From Pseudarthrobacter sp. AL07 (GTDB taxonomy: Bacteria > Actinomycetota > Actinomycetes > Actinomycetales > Micrococcaceae), in contig NZ_JASBRB010000002.1 in the NCBI RefSeq assembly GCF_029960665.1, positions 277,577 to 341,576 on the forward strand: a DNA stretch of 64,000 nt, given 5' to 3'. The notes under the pieces are model-generated. The model was not told the origin of the DNA and did no database searches. It saw only the letters and a list, made by a program, of their open reading frames with translations. Below are positions 9,943 to 19,499 of this stretch, in pieces; position 1 is the first letter of the stretch; each line of letters opens with the position of its first letter. A program made the position numbers and the translations under genes.

Positions 9943-11289
9943 TTAGAGCTTGCCGAATTCTTCCTTGGACGGTGCGTACTTATTGTCGTCCTGGTACTCG
10001 TAGATGCCGATGTAGGCTTCCGTCGGGTCGCCGGCATCGGAGAAGGTCACCGGACCTGACTGGCCGTCGTAGTCGATGTCTTTGCCGTTGCGAAGCAGCG
10101 TGACGCAGGAAGCGAAGCTGTTGCACTTCTCACCCGTCTCCGAGACCGCTTTGAGCTGCTTGGCAATTTCAACACCGTTGGTGCTCTTGGCTGCCTCAGC
10201 GGCAAGTGCGATCAGGTTTACAGCATCGTAGGATTCACCTGCATAGCTGTAGTCCTTCAGGGCCGGATCAATGGCAAGCAGTTTCTGCTTGAACGCGTCC
10301 TTCGCGAATGTTCCCGGGATGGTTCCCTGGGCGCCCTTCAGGGTCCCAGCCTGGAAGTCCTTGCTGTAGTCGGAGGTGTTGCCGTCTACAAGGAACATTT
10401 GGGTGGGCTTGACGCCCTTGCCCGTCATCAGCGGCACGATGCTCTTGGCCTGGTCGAAGGTGATAAGGGCAATTGCGTCGGGCTTGGCCGCGATGACCTT
10501 GTCCACTTGGCTGCTGAACTGGGAGTCGCCCTCATTGAACAGCTCTTCGGCGACCACCTTGCCGCCGGCCGCTTCGAAGGCGGATTTGACGTTGCTGGCC
10601 AGACCGGTTCCGTAGGCGTCGTTAAGTACGATCATGCCTACCGTCTGTGCACCACACGTGGCCATATAGTTGCCCAAGACCTTGCCCTGCAGCACATCTG
10701 AGGGTGCTGTACGCCAGTAGAGGCCCTTGTCATCCCAAGTGGTGAAATCCGGGGAGGTGTTGGCGGGCGAGAACTGGATAACCCCCGCACCGGTGATCTG
10801 GTTGATGACCGTCTTGGAGACACCCGAAGACGCGGCACCTATGATGGCGCTCACGCCCTGGCCAAGGAGCGCACTGGTGGACTGCGTGGCGATATCTGTC
10901 TTGGTGTCGCCGGAGTCACGGTGGATCACTTCCACAGGCTTACCCAGGACACCTCCGGCATCATTTACTTCCTTGACGCCCAGGTTCACACCAGCGATTT
11001 CAGGCGGCCCGAGGAAGGCGAGTGAACCGGTGGTGGGGAGCAGGGAACCCAGCTTGAGCGGCGTTTCCGTGATGGTGGTTGCAGGCGGAACAGCGCCTCC
11101 AGCGCCGGCCTGCGCTGTGCTTCCGGGAGCCGCGCCGGGAGCGGGGCAGGATATCCCGGATGCTGACGTGGTGGTTTCTGTCGAGCTCGGGGTGGAGGTA
11201 CCACCACAGGCTGTAACCAGAAAGGCGACGCCGACGCTAAGCGCTGTGAGCTTGGCAAGACGGGGTGCCGCCGGGGAAAGTGAAATCAT
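9943..11289 (-). CDS. ABC transporter substrate-binding lipoprotein (LivJ/LivK type)
   Basis: Periplasmic-binding-protein type I fold lipoprotein, 448 residues, the likely binding subunit for the convergent livHMGF system. A signal peptide ends in the lipobox LVTACGG near residue 30, followed by a Ser/Thr/Ala linker. The mature part begins LKLGSLLPTTGSLAFLGPPE and contains GAASSGVSKTVINQITGAGV and the domain VGMIVLNDAYGTGLASNV, hallmarks of Leu/Ile/Val binding proteins. ATG at 11289 has AGGAG at 7-nt spacing; the TTG two codons earlier sits too near it. Unusual layout: the binding protein is on the opposite strand, beyond a pair of terminators, rather than within the operon. The amino acid specificity is inferred. 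Confidence 0.9.
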   Translation of the reverse strand: MISLSPAAPRLAKLTALSVGVAFLVTACGGTSTPSSTETTTSASGISCPAPGAAPGSTAQAGAGGAVPPATTITETPLKLGSLLPTTGSLAFLGPPEIAGVNLGVKEVNDAGGVLGKPVEVIHRDSGDTKTDIATQSTSALLGQGVSAIIGAASSGVSKTVINQITGAGVIQFSPANTSPDFTTWDDKGLYWRTAPSDVLQGKVLGNYMATCGAQTVGMIVLNDAYGTGLASNVKSAFEAAGGKVVAEELFNEGDSQFSSQVDKVIAAKPDAIALITFDQAKSIVPLMTGKGVKPTQMFLVDGNTSDYSKDFQAGTLKGAQGTIPGTFAKDAFKQKLLAIDPALKDYSYAGESYDAVNLIALAAEAAKSTNGVEIAKQLKAVSETGEKCNSFASCVTLLRNGKDIDYDGQSGPVTFSDAGDPTEAYIGIYEYQDDNKYAPSKEEFGKL

Positions 11290-11389
11290 TGACAATCTCC
11301 TGGATCGAAAGGTGCGAACGGCCTTTGACGCGGATGATCAGGTGTTCCTGATTTAACTTCAAGCTAATGCATATCTTCGGCGGATATAA

Positions 11390-11403
11390 GTGACTGAGGT
11401 CAC
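11390..11403. promoter_or_regulatory. CRP/GlxR-type inverted repeat upstream of the liv binding-protein gene
   Basis: GTGACTGAGGTCAC (GTGA-N6-TCAC, with an A after it to give TCACA) lies 101 bp upstream of the ATG at 11289. It has the same architecture as the site before livH at 5529-5542, suggesting shared control of the two transporter units. Confidence 0.45.
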
Positions 11404-11513
11404 ATCCTTATAACAGTCGTTGCATATGCGAAATCAACGGAGGCGATGCTCCGTCTCGACGTCGTGTGGGATGCAGGGGTCGGCGCCGGAGGGAGGCCGC
11501 GGAAGAAAACTTG

Positions 11514-11587
11514 TGCCCCAGGCGAGACTCGAACTCGCAACACGCGGATTTTAAGTCCGCTGCCTCTGCCAATTGGGCTACTGGGGC
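11514..11587 (-). tRNA. tRNA with UAA anticodon (tRNA-Leu) with a short variable loop
   Basis: A complete 74-nt cloverleaf on the minus strand. The 7-bp acceptor stem is GCCCCAG/CTGGGGC, the anticodon stem is GCGGA/TCCGC around loop CTTAAAA (anticodon TAA), the T arm is GCGAG-TTCGAGT-CTCGC, and the discriminator is A. CCA is not encoded. The anticodon reads UUA, so it is called tRNA-Leu. However, the variable loop is only 5 nt (GTGTT), whereas bacterial leucine tRNAs normally carry a long variable arm. The D stem is short (3 bp). Confidence 0.93.
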
Positions 11588-11607
11588 GCCCGGTCCATGC
11601 TATCCCG

Positions 11608-12552
11608 TCATTCGCCCGCAAGCGGCGCGGCATACCGGAACGTCCCGTGGACCCCGCCAGGCCAGACTGCCAGCGGGAGCAGCTGGAAGTGGTCACCCCA
11701 GGCCTCGTCGGGCGGCAGCACGCCGAAGGAGGCGGCGGCAACAAAGCCGAACCGCGGGTAGTATTCGGTGCTGCCCAGCAACGCAATCCCGCCCTCCCCC
11801 GCTGCGTTGGCCCGGGCGATGGTGTCATTCATGAGGGCGCTGCCGATCCCATGGCGCTGCAGCCTGGGAGTCACCCCGATGGGCCCGAGCCCCAGCAACC
11901 CGTAGTCGCCCACCCAGCCCCGTGTGCTGATCACATGGCCGACTATCTCGTCGTCGAGCACCGCCACCACGCTGAACCCGGGCAGGTAGTCCTCGCACTC
12001 GAAGAGCCGGCGGAGCACGTCCACCTCCTCGGGCTCCCCGTCCACCGGCAGGCCCGAGACCGGGGAGACCGCGAACGCCTCGCCCGTCAACGCGAGGATC
12101 TTATCCCTGTCCGCAGCCGTCTCGTTCCTGAGCAGCAGCTCGGGCCGCGGCACGTCCCGGCTCACCGCTGACAGCTCAGCCAGGGCTTCGACGGCGCGTG
12201 GTGCGTCGGCCACCTGCACCAGCAGGTGGTCGTGGTGGAAGCCGGCCAGCACGTTGCAGCTGATCCTAGCGTCGGCCAGGGCCTTCCCGACGGCGGCGGT
12301 CAGGCCAACAGCCTCCAGCGCAGAGTGCACTTCGAGGGTGATCCACGCGGCCACAAAGTCGTAGTGCAGCCCCAGGCTGTCCGCCCTTTCCCGCGGCAGG
12401 ACGACCGTGAGGCCCTCAGCCTCACGTACGGCAGCTTCGATGCCGGGCTCGAGTGGCCTGCCATGCGGCCACAGGACATAGACGTACTCCCCCTCCCGCA
12501 GTACCGGTTTCAGTGTTGCCAGCAGGGTCTGGAGGTTCTTTTCGCCAGTCAT
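11608..12552 (-). CDS. ACT-domain / GNAT N-acetyltransferase fusion protein
   Basis: 314 residues with two parts. Residues about 1-130 look like the ACT-like domain of DUF2241-type proteins: LREGEYVYVLWPHG, an EAEGLTVVLPRERAD segment, WITLEVHSALEAVGLTAAVG and ISCNVLAGFHHDHLLVQ. From about residue 140 to the end is a YhbS-type GNAT acetyltransferase: RNETAADRDKILALTGEAF, acetyl-CoA loop LQRHGIGSALMNDTIARA, and LGSTEYYPRFGFVAAASFG. Both families occur as separate proteins; the fusion suggests an amino acid-like effector controls acetylation, but substrate and ligand are unknown. Start ATG 12552 has no clear ribosome site. It lies between the tRNA and the ndh terminator. Confidence 0.82.
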   Translation of the reverse strand: MTGEKNLQTLLATLKPVLREGEYVYVLWPHGRPLEPGIEAAVREAEGLTVVLPRERADSLGLHYDFVAAWITLEVHSALEAVGLTAAVGKALADARISCNVLAGFHHDHLLVQVADAPRAVEALAELSAVSRDVPRPELLLRNETAADRDKILALTGEAFAVSPVSGLPVDGEPEEVDVLRRLFECEDYLPGFSVVAVLDDEIVGHVISTRGWVGDYGLLGLGPIGVTPRLQRHGIGSALMNDTIARANAAGEGGIALLGSTEYYPRFGFVAAASFGVLPPDEAWGDHFQLLPLAVWPGGVHGTFRYAAPLAGE

Positions 12553-12591
12553 GGTGCCAGTCTAGAAGGGAGGCCCGGCGGGATGCACAAA

Positions 12592-12626
12592 ACGGCGGCC
12601 ATCCCCCTTAAGGGGACAGCCGCCGT
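12592..12626 (-). terminator. hairpin terminator after ndh
   Basis: Outer arms ACGGCGGC (12592-12599) and GCCGCCGT (12619-12626), inner palindrome CCCCTTAAGGGG (12604-12615). It lies 38 bp beyond the ndh stop, before the ACT-GNAT gene. No strong T-run is present. Confidence 0.7.
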
Positions 12627-12663
12627 CGGGCGATACTGCTAATGCTTCCTCAGGAAGCCAGTG

Positions 12664-14193
12664 CTACTTGGCGTCCGCGGTGACCGACTGCTTGGCGTCC
12701 ACGCTGGTGACGGCCGCTGAGCCCGACTGGGCCGCGCCGGCGGATGCCTCCGGCGCGGATGCCTCCGGCGCGGATGCCTCCAGTGTGCTGGCCGCCGGGG
12801 CGGGAGCAGCGGCAGCCGGCTTGGGAGCCGGTGTGGCGGCGGCCACGAAGGCACCGCGCGGGTTGTCGAGGTCGATCAGCTGGGTGGTGTCGCGGCCCAT
12901 GAAGAACGCGAGGATCCAACCCATGATGACTCGGACCTTGCGCTCCATGGTGGGCATGGCCATACCGTGGTAGCCGCGGTGCGCCAGCCAGGCGAGCGGG
13001 CCCTTGAGGCCGATACGGCCCAGGATGTTGATGTTGGCAACACCCTTCCACTCGCCGAAACCAGCCACAGCACCCAGGTTCTTGTGCTTGTAGTCCTTCA
13101 GGGGCTTGTCCCAGCGCGAAGCCCACAAGTTCTTGGCGAGGCGCTTGGCCTGGCGAAGTGCGTGCTGGGCGTTCGGGACGCAGGTGCCGTCCGGCAGGCC
13201 GCTACCCGTGAGGTCCGGCACTGCGGCGATGTCTCCGGCGGCCCAGGCGTTGTCGATGATGCCTTCATCGCCAGCGATGCGGAGGTCCGGCAGGACACGG
13301 ACCCGGCCGCGCGGTTCCAGCGGGAAATCGGAGGAGCGGATCATCGGGTTGGCCTGCACGCCCGCAGTCCAGACGAGTGTGTCGGCTTCGAATTCCTGGG
13401 CCAGGGACTTGTCCGGGAGGTTGATGAGCTTCAGGGAGCCCTCAGCGCTGTCCAGGGAGGTGTTCAGCAGGACCTCGATGCCGCGGCTACGGAGGTGCTC
13501 CACAACCCATTCGGCCTGCGGTGCAGTGACCTCGGGCATGATCCGGCCCATGGCTTCAACCAGGACGAAGCGCACTTCTTCCTGACGGATACGGGGGTTG
13601 TTCTTGACCGCGGCGCGGGCCAGGTCTTCCATTTCGGTGATGCACTCGATGCCGGCGAAGCCGCCACCAACAACCACGAAGGTCAATGCCTTGGCGCGGG
13701 CAGCCGGATCCGCGATGGTGGACGCGGCCTCGATGCGTTCCAACACCTTGTTACGAAGGGCCACAGCTTCTTCGATGGTCTTCAGGCCAATGCCCTTATC
13801 CGCCAGGCCCTTGATGGGGAAGGTGCGGGTGATGGCGCCTGCGGCCACCACGATGTCGAAGTAGGGGATCTCAATGTGCTCTCCGCCGTCCGCGGGCGCC
13901 ACGACGGCGGTGCGGTTGGCGTGGTCGATCGAGGTGACGCTGCCCTGGATGAGTTCGGTCTGCTTCAGGTGCTGGCGGTGCGAGACCACTGCGTGGCGGG
14001 CCTCGATGTTGCCGCCGGCCACTTCGGGCAGGAAAGGCTGGTAAGTCATGTAGGGCAGTGGATCCACGAGGGTGACGATGCCACCGGCATTCGCGATCTT
14101 CTTCTGCAGTTTGAGTGCTACGTACAGGCCGACGTATCCGCCGCCGACGACGAGTACCCTGGGACGGTCCTGGAGCTCTGGGGTGGTTGCCAT
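12664..14193 (-). CDS. ndh: type II NADH dehydrogenase (NAD(P)/FAD-dependent oxidoreductase)
   Basis: Single-subunit, non-proton-pumping NADH:quinone oxidoreductase at the inner face of the membrane, 509 residues. FAD-binding VLVVGGGYVGLYVALKLQ near residue 14, NADH-binding FVVVGGGFAGIECITEMED near residue 168, AADTLVWTAGVQANP and the family block CVPNAQHALRQAKRLAKNLW with AGDIAAVPDL before it are clear. The C-terminal GWILAFFMGRDTTQLIDLDN segment is the membrane-associating end. After it comes a tail of about 70 residues rich in Ala and Pro with about three PEASA repeats, encoded by 15-bp direct repeats; this tail is beyond the normal family end near 440 residues. Confidence 0.93.
   Translation of the reverse strand: MATTPELQDRPRVLVVGGGYVGLYVALKLQKKIANAGGIVTLVDPLPYMTYQPFLPEVAGGNIEARHAVVSHRQHLKQTELIQGSVTSIDHANRTAVVAPADGGEHIEIPYFDIVVAAGAITRTFPIKGLADKGIGLKTIEEAVALRNKVLERIEAASTIADPAARAKALTFVVVGGGFAGIECITEMEDLARAAVKNNPRIRQEEVRFVLVEAMGRIMPEVTAPQAEWVVEHLRSRGIEVLLNTSLDSAEGSLKLINLPDKSLAQEFEADTLVWTAGVQANPMIRSSDFPLEPRGRVRVLPDLRIAGDEGIIDNAWAAGDIAAVPDLTGSGLPDGTCVPNAQHALRQAKRLAKNLWASRWDKPLKDYKHKNLGAVAGFGEWKGVANINILGRIGLKGPLAWLAHRGYHGMAMPTMERKVRVIMGWILAFFMGRDTTQLIDLDNPRGAFVAAATPAPKPAAAAPAPAASTLEASAPEASAPEASAGAAQSGSAAVTSVDAKQSVTADAK
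12736..12781. repeat. 15-bp tandem repeat in the 3' end of ndh
   Basis: The unit CGGATGCCTCCGGCG recurs at 12741, 12756 and (partly) 12771. It encodes repeated APEAS units in the disordered tail of Ndh and keeps the frame, so copy number can vary without harm. Confidence 0.8.
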
Positions 14194-14227
14194 GATTTAA
14201 GGATACCGCAGTTTGTGAAAATCTTCA

Positions 14228-15607
14228 CTAACTACGTTTGCCGCCTGAATCAACGGCTTGAAAGGCTCCGGTGTCCGGTTCGTCGCGCGCCGTTCCTGGG
14301 TTTCGGGCCGCCCGGCGCAGCTGGATGAGGGCCGCAGCGATGATCGCCAGAAATAGTGCCACTGAACCGATCACGACGGCGGCGCCAACGGCACTGTCAC
14401 GCTGTGAGGGCGCCTCCGCCGCGGGCACAGTGGGCTCGGGCAGGGTGGGAACGGCACTGGCCACTTCGCCGGTGGGCACCGGCGCGGGCGCACCCAGGTT
14501 GCCGCGCCGGTGTACCCTGATCCAGTCCGAGATGGAGCCGAGCGGGTTGGTGGCGGCTTCCGGTACGGAGTCTTTTAGGGCGGCCTCGGCGTTCAACACG
14601 CCAAACCCGTACAGCGGGTCTTTTCCGGCAGGACCGGCATCCTTGGCCGTGCTGACGATCCGATTGATGACCTGTTTGGCGCTCATCTCGGGCCACTTGG
14701 AACGGATGAGTGCGGCCACGCCGGCAACGATCGGGGCAGCACCGGACGTTCCCGCCCATTCCGCATAACCACCGCCGGGCAGCCCGCCCAGCAGGTTCTC
14801 GGCCGGGGCCGCCACGCCGATGCTGATCCCCTGGGAAGACGAGTCGACGCTCGCCATTCCCTTGCGGTCCAGGCCGGCAACTGTGAGGACGCCGGGGATG
14901 GTGGCGGGCGCCCCCACCTGAAGGTTGCCGCCTATCCGGTTTCCGGCGGCGGCCACGATGACCACATCCTTCTGTTCGGCATAGAGGAAGGCAGCATCCC
15001 AGCTCTGGGGCCACTGCGGCGTGGTGCTGCCCAGCGAAATGTTGATGACTTTGGCCCCGTTGTCCACGGCCCAACGGACCGCTTCCGGGATCTGGTCCTG
15101 ATCGCTCTTGCCCGCGGGGTTGGCCGATCCGAGCCACGTTGAGACGGAAAGGATCTCAGCTTCAGGAGCCACCCCAATCATGCCGTCCGGCCCGGTGGTG
15201 GCAGCCGGGCCGGGACTGGGCGAGGAGGTGGCGCCTGGCGGCTGGTGTCCGCGGCCGGCCAGTATGGTGGCGACCAGCGTCCCGTGTTCCGGCTTTACGC
15301 CCAGGCTTTTCTGGCCGTTAGGGCTGCCTGCCCCGGACACGTCGAAGCCTCCGGTGACGGCGCCCTTCAGGTCCGGGTGCTGGGCATCCACGCCGCTGTC
15401 GATCACCGCGATTTTCACACCGGCACCCTTGGAAACCTCCCAGGCCTTCGTAATTCCTGATTCGCCAAGCCAGTACTCCTTGTCCCGTTCAGCGTCGGCC
15501 CTGGCCGCAGGCGCAAAAGTCAGTCCGGCGGCCAGGCTGGCGCCGGCAAGGGTTATCGCCAGGAGAGCTGACGCGGCCCGGCGGAACCGTGCAGTTGCTC
15601 TGGTCAT
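14228..15607 (-). CDS. S8 family serine protease, mycosin (MycP)-like
   Basis: Membrane-anchored subtilase of 459 residues. Signal peptide at residues 1-37 ending APAARA, catalytic Asp70 in IAVIDSGVDAQHPDL, His108 in PEHGTLVATILAG, Ser288 in GTSGAAPIVAGVAALI, oxyanion-type AAAGN near 220, and a C-terminal membrane segment near 410-430 followed by a short cytoplasmic tail with basic and acidic residues. This is the mycosin layout of type VII secretion loci; here no EccC, EccD or WXG100 gene is in view. Start ATG 15607. It lies 35 bp downstream of ppx and 34 bp upstream of ndh on the same strand. The substrate is unknown. Confidence 0.87.
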   Translation of the reverse strand: MTRATARFRRAASALLAITLAGASLAAGLTFAPAARADAERDKEYWLGESGITKAWEVSKGAGVKIAVIDSGVDAQHPDLKGAVTGGFDVSGAGSPNGQKSLGVKPEHGTLVATILAGRGHQPPGATSSPSPGPAATTGPDGMIGVAPEAEILSVSTWLGSANPAGKSDQDQIPEAVRWAVDNGAKVINISLGSTTPQWPQSWDAAFLYAEQKDVVIVAAAGNRIGGNLQVGAPATIPGVLTVAGLDRKGMASVDSSSQGISIGVAAPAENLLGGLPGGGYAEWAGTSGAAPIVAGVAALIRSKWPEMSAKQVINRIVSTAKDAGPAGKDPLYGFGVLNAEAALKDSVPEAATNPLGSISDWIRVHRRGNLGAPAPVPTGEVASAVPTLPEPTVPAAEAPSQRDSAVGAAVVIGSVALFLAIIAAALIQLRRAARNPGTARDEPDTGAFQAVDSGGKRS

Positions 15608-15642
15608 ATGGGTTTCCCATGCTTGGTTGGCTGATTGCCTGG

Positions 15643-16590
15643 TCAGTGGAGGCTCAGGGCAATTCCGTCAAGAATATCGTGTTCGCTGGCGGTGGCCGTC
15701 ACGATCCGGCCGGCGGTGAGTTCATTCAGCCGCTCAAGGATGCGCCGCCACACCAGCCCGCCGGCGCCCATCACGTCGACCCGGCCGGGGTGCATGTACG
15801 CCAGGTCGGCACGATCTCCCCTGGTCATGTGCAGGAGGTCGGTGGCGGCTTCGATAATAGTGCCAATGGACAGTTCCGTCCCGTGGATGGCCGCCGGCGA
15901 ATACGCCGGAAGCCGCAGGGCGTGGGCGGTGATGGTGGTGATCGAGCCGGCCACCCCGACGACGGCGGTGGCGCGTTCCAGCGGAACGTCCAGCCCAGCA
16001 AGGGTGATGGCGGCGTCGACGTCGGCTTCCGCGGCGGCGATCTGTTCTGCCGTGGGCGGATCGTCCTGCAGGTGCCGTTCGGTCAGCCGGACGCAGCCGA
16101 CATCCACGGACTTCGCGGCCGTGACACCGCCGGCGGTACCGAGGACAAACTCGGTACTTCCGCCGCCGAGGTCAACTACCAGCACGTGCTCGCCGTCGAG
16201 GATGGGCAGGACGCTGCTGGCCCCGGCGAAGGACAGGGCAGCTTCCTCATCACCCGAGATAACCTCAGGCTCAACGCCCAGCAGGTCCCGGATCCCGTCG
16301 ACAAAAACCTGGCGGTTGCGCGCGTCCCGGCTGGCCGACGTTGCAACAAAACGGATGGACTCCGCACTGTGTTCGCGGATCATTTCGGCGTAATCCGCGG
16401 TGGCCGCGAAGGTCCGCTCCAGCGCTTCAGGGGCGAGTTCGCCGGTGGCGTCTACGCCCTGGCCCAGCCGGACAACCCGCATTTCCCGGACAACGTCGGT
16501 GAGCGTCGTTGTGCCGTTGCTGCGGTCGATGTCGGCGATGAGCAGGCGGAGCGAGTTCGTGCCGCAGTCGATGGCGGCGACGCGGGTCAT
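15643..16590 (-). CDS. ppx: Ppx/GppA family exopolyphosphatase
   Basis: 315-residue ASKHA-fold phosphatase, predicted to hydrolyse polyphosphate or pppGpp. N-terminal RVAAIDCGTNSLRLLIADID with the phosphate loop, VRLGQGVDATGELAPEAL, EVISGDEEAALSFAGA, and the second phosphate loop VLVVDLGGGSTEFVLG are diagnostic. This is the short actinobacterial form with only the two core domains. ATG 16590 overlaps the DUF501 stop by 4 bp. The eno-ftsB-DUF501-ppx order is conserved in actinobacteria. Confidence 0.92.
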   Translation of the reverse strand: MTRVAAIDCGTNSLRLLIADIDRSNGTTTLTDVVREMRVVRLGQGVDATGELAPEALERTFAATADYAEMIREHSAESIRFVATSASRDARNRQVFVDGIRDLLGVEPEVISGDEEAALSFAGASSVLPILDGEHVLVVDLGGGSTEFVLGTAGGVTAAKSVDVGCVRLTERHLQDDPPTAEQIAAAEADVDAAITLAGLDVPLERATAVVGVAGSITTITAHALRLPAYSPAAIHGTELSIGTIIEAATDLLHMTRGDRADLAYMHPGRVDVMGAGGLVWRRILERLNELTAGRIVTATASEHDILDGIALSLH

Positions 16591-17303
16591 GCCCCAGCCC
16601 CCTCAGTGACTGCGGGCTTGCGGACCGGAGCGGGCCGGCCCACGATCTCCGGCCGGCCCTGGGGTCCATGGCGGCTGAGATCCTTTGACGGGGCCTCCCC
16701 TGCGGTGTCCCAGGCGCCGTCGCAGTAGCAGCGGTCCGTTGTCCACCATTCGCTGATTCCGGCAATGGCCTCATCCCCCAGCGGGTTTACGCCGGGACCC
16801 GCCGCGAGGGAGTGGCCCACCAGGACGTGGAGGCATTTGACCCGGGTGGGCATGCCGCCGGCGGAGATGCCGTCAATCTCCGGGACGGCGCCGATGCCGG
16901 AACGCTCGCCGATGGCCGCGCGGGCTCCGAGATAGTCCTCGTGCGCTGCACGGTAGGCGGCCGCTAGCGGCTCATCGGCGCTCAGACGCTCATTCATGTC
17001 GTTCATCAGCCCGGCAGCTTCCAGCCTGGAAACCGCGGAAGTGATGACGGGGTGCGTCAGATAGAACGTGGTGGGAAACGGTGTCCCGTTGCTCAGCCGC
17101 GGCGCCGTGGCGGCGACGAGGGGGTTGCCACAGACGCAGCGCGCCGGGATTTCCACCACATCGCGCACCGGCCGTCCCAACTGCCTGCTGAGTACTTCAA
17201 GATCGTGTGCTGATGGCTGGCGGGACTTCTCCGGCGCAGTCGCCGTGTTTTCTTCCACTGGCGCGGGCCATCCTTCCTCTAGCTGTTCAGTCTGTGGCCG
17301 CAC
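16587..17303 (-). CDS. DUF501 domain-containing protein
   Basis: 238 residues from a GTG start at 17303 that overlaps ftsB by 17 bp (GGGAG about 10 nt upstream). The N-terminal 30 residues are variable; the conserved domain runs from about residue 34 (DLEVLSRQLGRPVRDV) through RCVCGNPLVAATAPRLSNGT, the FPTTFYLTHP block and GGMPTRVKCLHVLVGHSLAAG. Conserved Cys and His residues suggest metal or catalytic use, but the family has no established function that I know. It ends with a short Pro/Arg-rich tail. Translationally coupled on both sides (ftsB and ppx). Confidence 0.88.
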   Translation of the reverse strand: MRPQTEQLEEGWPAPVEENTATAPEKSRQPSAHDLEVLSRQLGRPVRDVVEIPARCVCGNPLVAATAPRLSNGTPFPTTFYLTHPVITSAVSRLEAAGLMNDMNERLSADEPLAAAYRAAHEDYLGARAAIGERSGIGAVPEIDGISAGGMPTRVKCLHVLVGHSLAAGPGVNPLGDEAIAGISEWWTTDRCYCDGAWDTAGEAPSKDLSRHGPQGRPEIVGRPAPVRKPAVTEGAGA

Positions 17304-17952
17304 GCCTGATGGACTCCCACAGGGAATCCACCCACGGCAGATCGGCGGGGTCTTGTGCTGCTGTGGCGGTCAGGCTACTGCTTGATCCGGCCGGCAGATC
17401 GCTGCCGAAGACCCAGTAGCCGGATTCACCCGGCATAACCATGTTAATGCGGTCGCGGGCCTGCTGTTTCACGTAGTTCGGATCCTGCCAACGTGAGATC
17501 TGCTGGCGAAGGCCGTCCTGCTCGGCCTGGCGGGCGGCGATATCCGCGCTGAGGGCGGCGAGTTCGGCGCGTTTGTCGAAGAAGATCTTCACGGTGGGTG
17601 CCAGCATGATCGTGATGGCAATCATGACCACGGCCAGTGCCAGCATGCGCCCGGAGAACGCCTTGGCAGGGACGGGCTGGGTGTCATCGTGCTTGGTGTC
17701 GGGCTTCGGCATCCTGCCCGCGGTGTTACCGCCGTGGCCGTTCCCCTTGCCTTTGCCGGCCGGGCGCAGGGTGTTCGTTGTGGACGTTCCGACGTTCAAT
17801 GCCCTGCCGGTTTTTCCCTTGGTCCCGCCCTTTGCGCTGCCGGCTGCAACGCCAAAATCGGCGCGGATGACGCCGGCGGCTTCCGCGGCCGGGTCCGTGG
17901 TGGCCTGATGCCTCGAAGCGGCCTTGGGAACTTTGGGACGGCGGGTAACCAT
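17287..17952 (-). CDS. ftsB: FtsB-like septum formation initiator protein
   Basis: Division protein of the FtsB/DivIC family, 221 residues. The first 115 residues are basic, disordered and low complexity (Lys/Gly/Thr/Ala). A single membrane segment follows near residue 120 (MLALAVVMIAITIMLAP), then an extracytoplasmic coiled coil (ELAALSADIAARQAEQDGLR) and the conserved WQDPNYVKQQARDRINMVMP with PGESGYWVFG. ATG 17952 is preceded by AGGAG; an earlier in-frame GTG-type start would add an Arg/Gln-rich leader and is less likely. It follows eno behind a terminator and overlaps DUF501. Confidence 0.88.
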   Translation of the reverse strand: MVTRRPKVPKAASRHQATTDPAAEAAGVIRADFGVAAGSAKGGTKGKTGRALNVGTSTTNTLRPAGKGKGNGHGGNTAGRMPKPDTKHDDTQPVPAKAFSGRMLALAVVMIAITIMLAPTVKIFFDKRAELAALSADIAARQAEQDGLRQQISRWQDPNYVKQQARDRINMVMPGESGYWVFGSDLPAGSSSSLTATAAQDPADLPWVDSLWESIRRAATD

Positions 17953-18033
17953 GACACTCCTGAAACGTGCGGCCTGCCTCTGGCCGCATCTCTGCGCTTG
18001 ATGCCGGCTCAATCAATGCCTGCTAAAACAAAA

Positions 18034-18069
18034 ACCGGTGGCTATGGTCTGTCAACCATAGCCACCGGT
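18034..18069 (-). terminator. terminator of eno
   Basis: Perfect 14-bp stem (18034-18047 with 18056-18069) around an 8-nt loop, followed in the minus direction by TTTTTGTTTT. It lies 19 bp after the eno stop. Confidence 0.92.
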
Positions 18070-18087
18070 CAGAGGTTTACGCGGCTA

Positions 18088-19419
<1,332 letters not shown>

Positions 19420-19499
19420 TTAAATCTGGGACGTCCTCGTCAGGACCAAGCCTAGTCGAGAGTGGTGCAGGTTACGGAACTCTATCCATCACCCGGACG

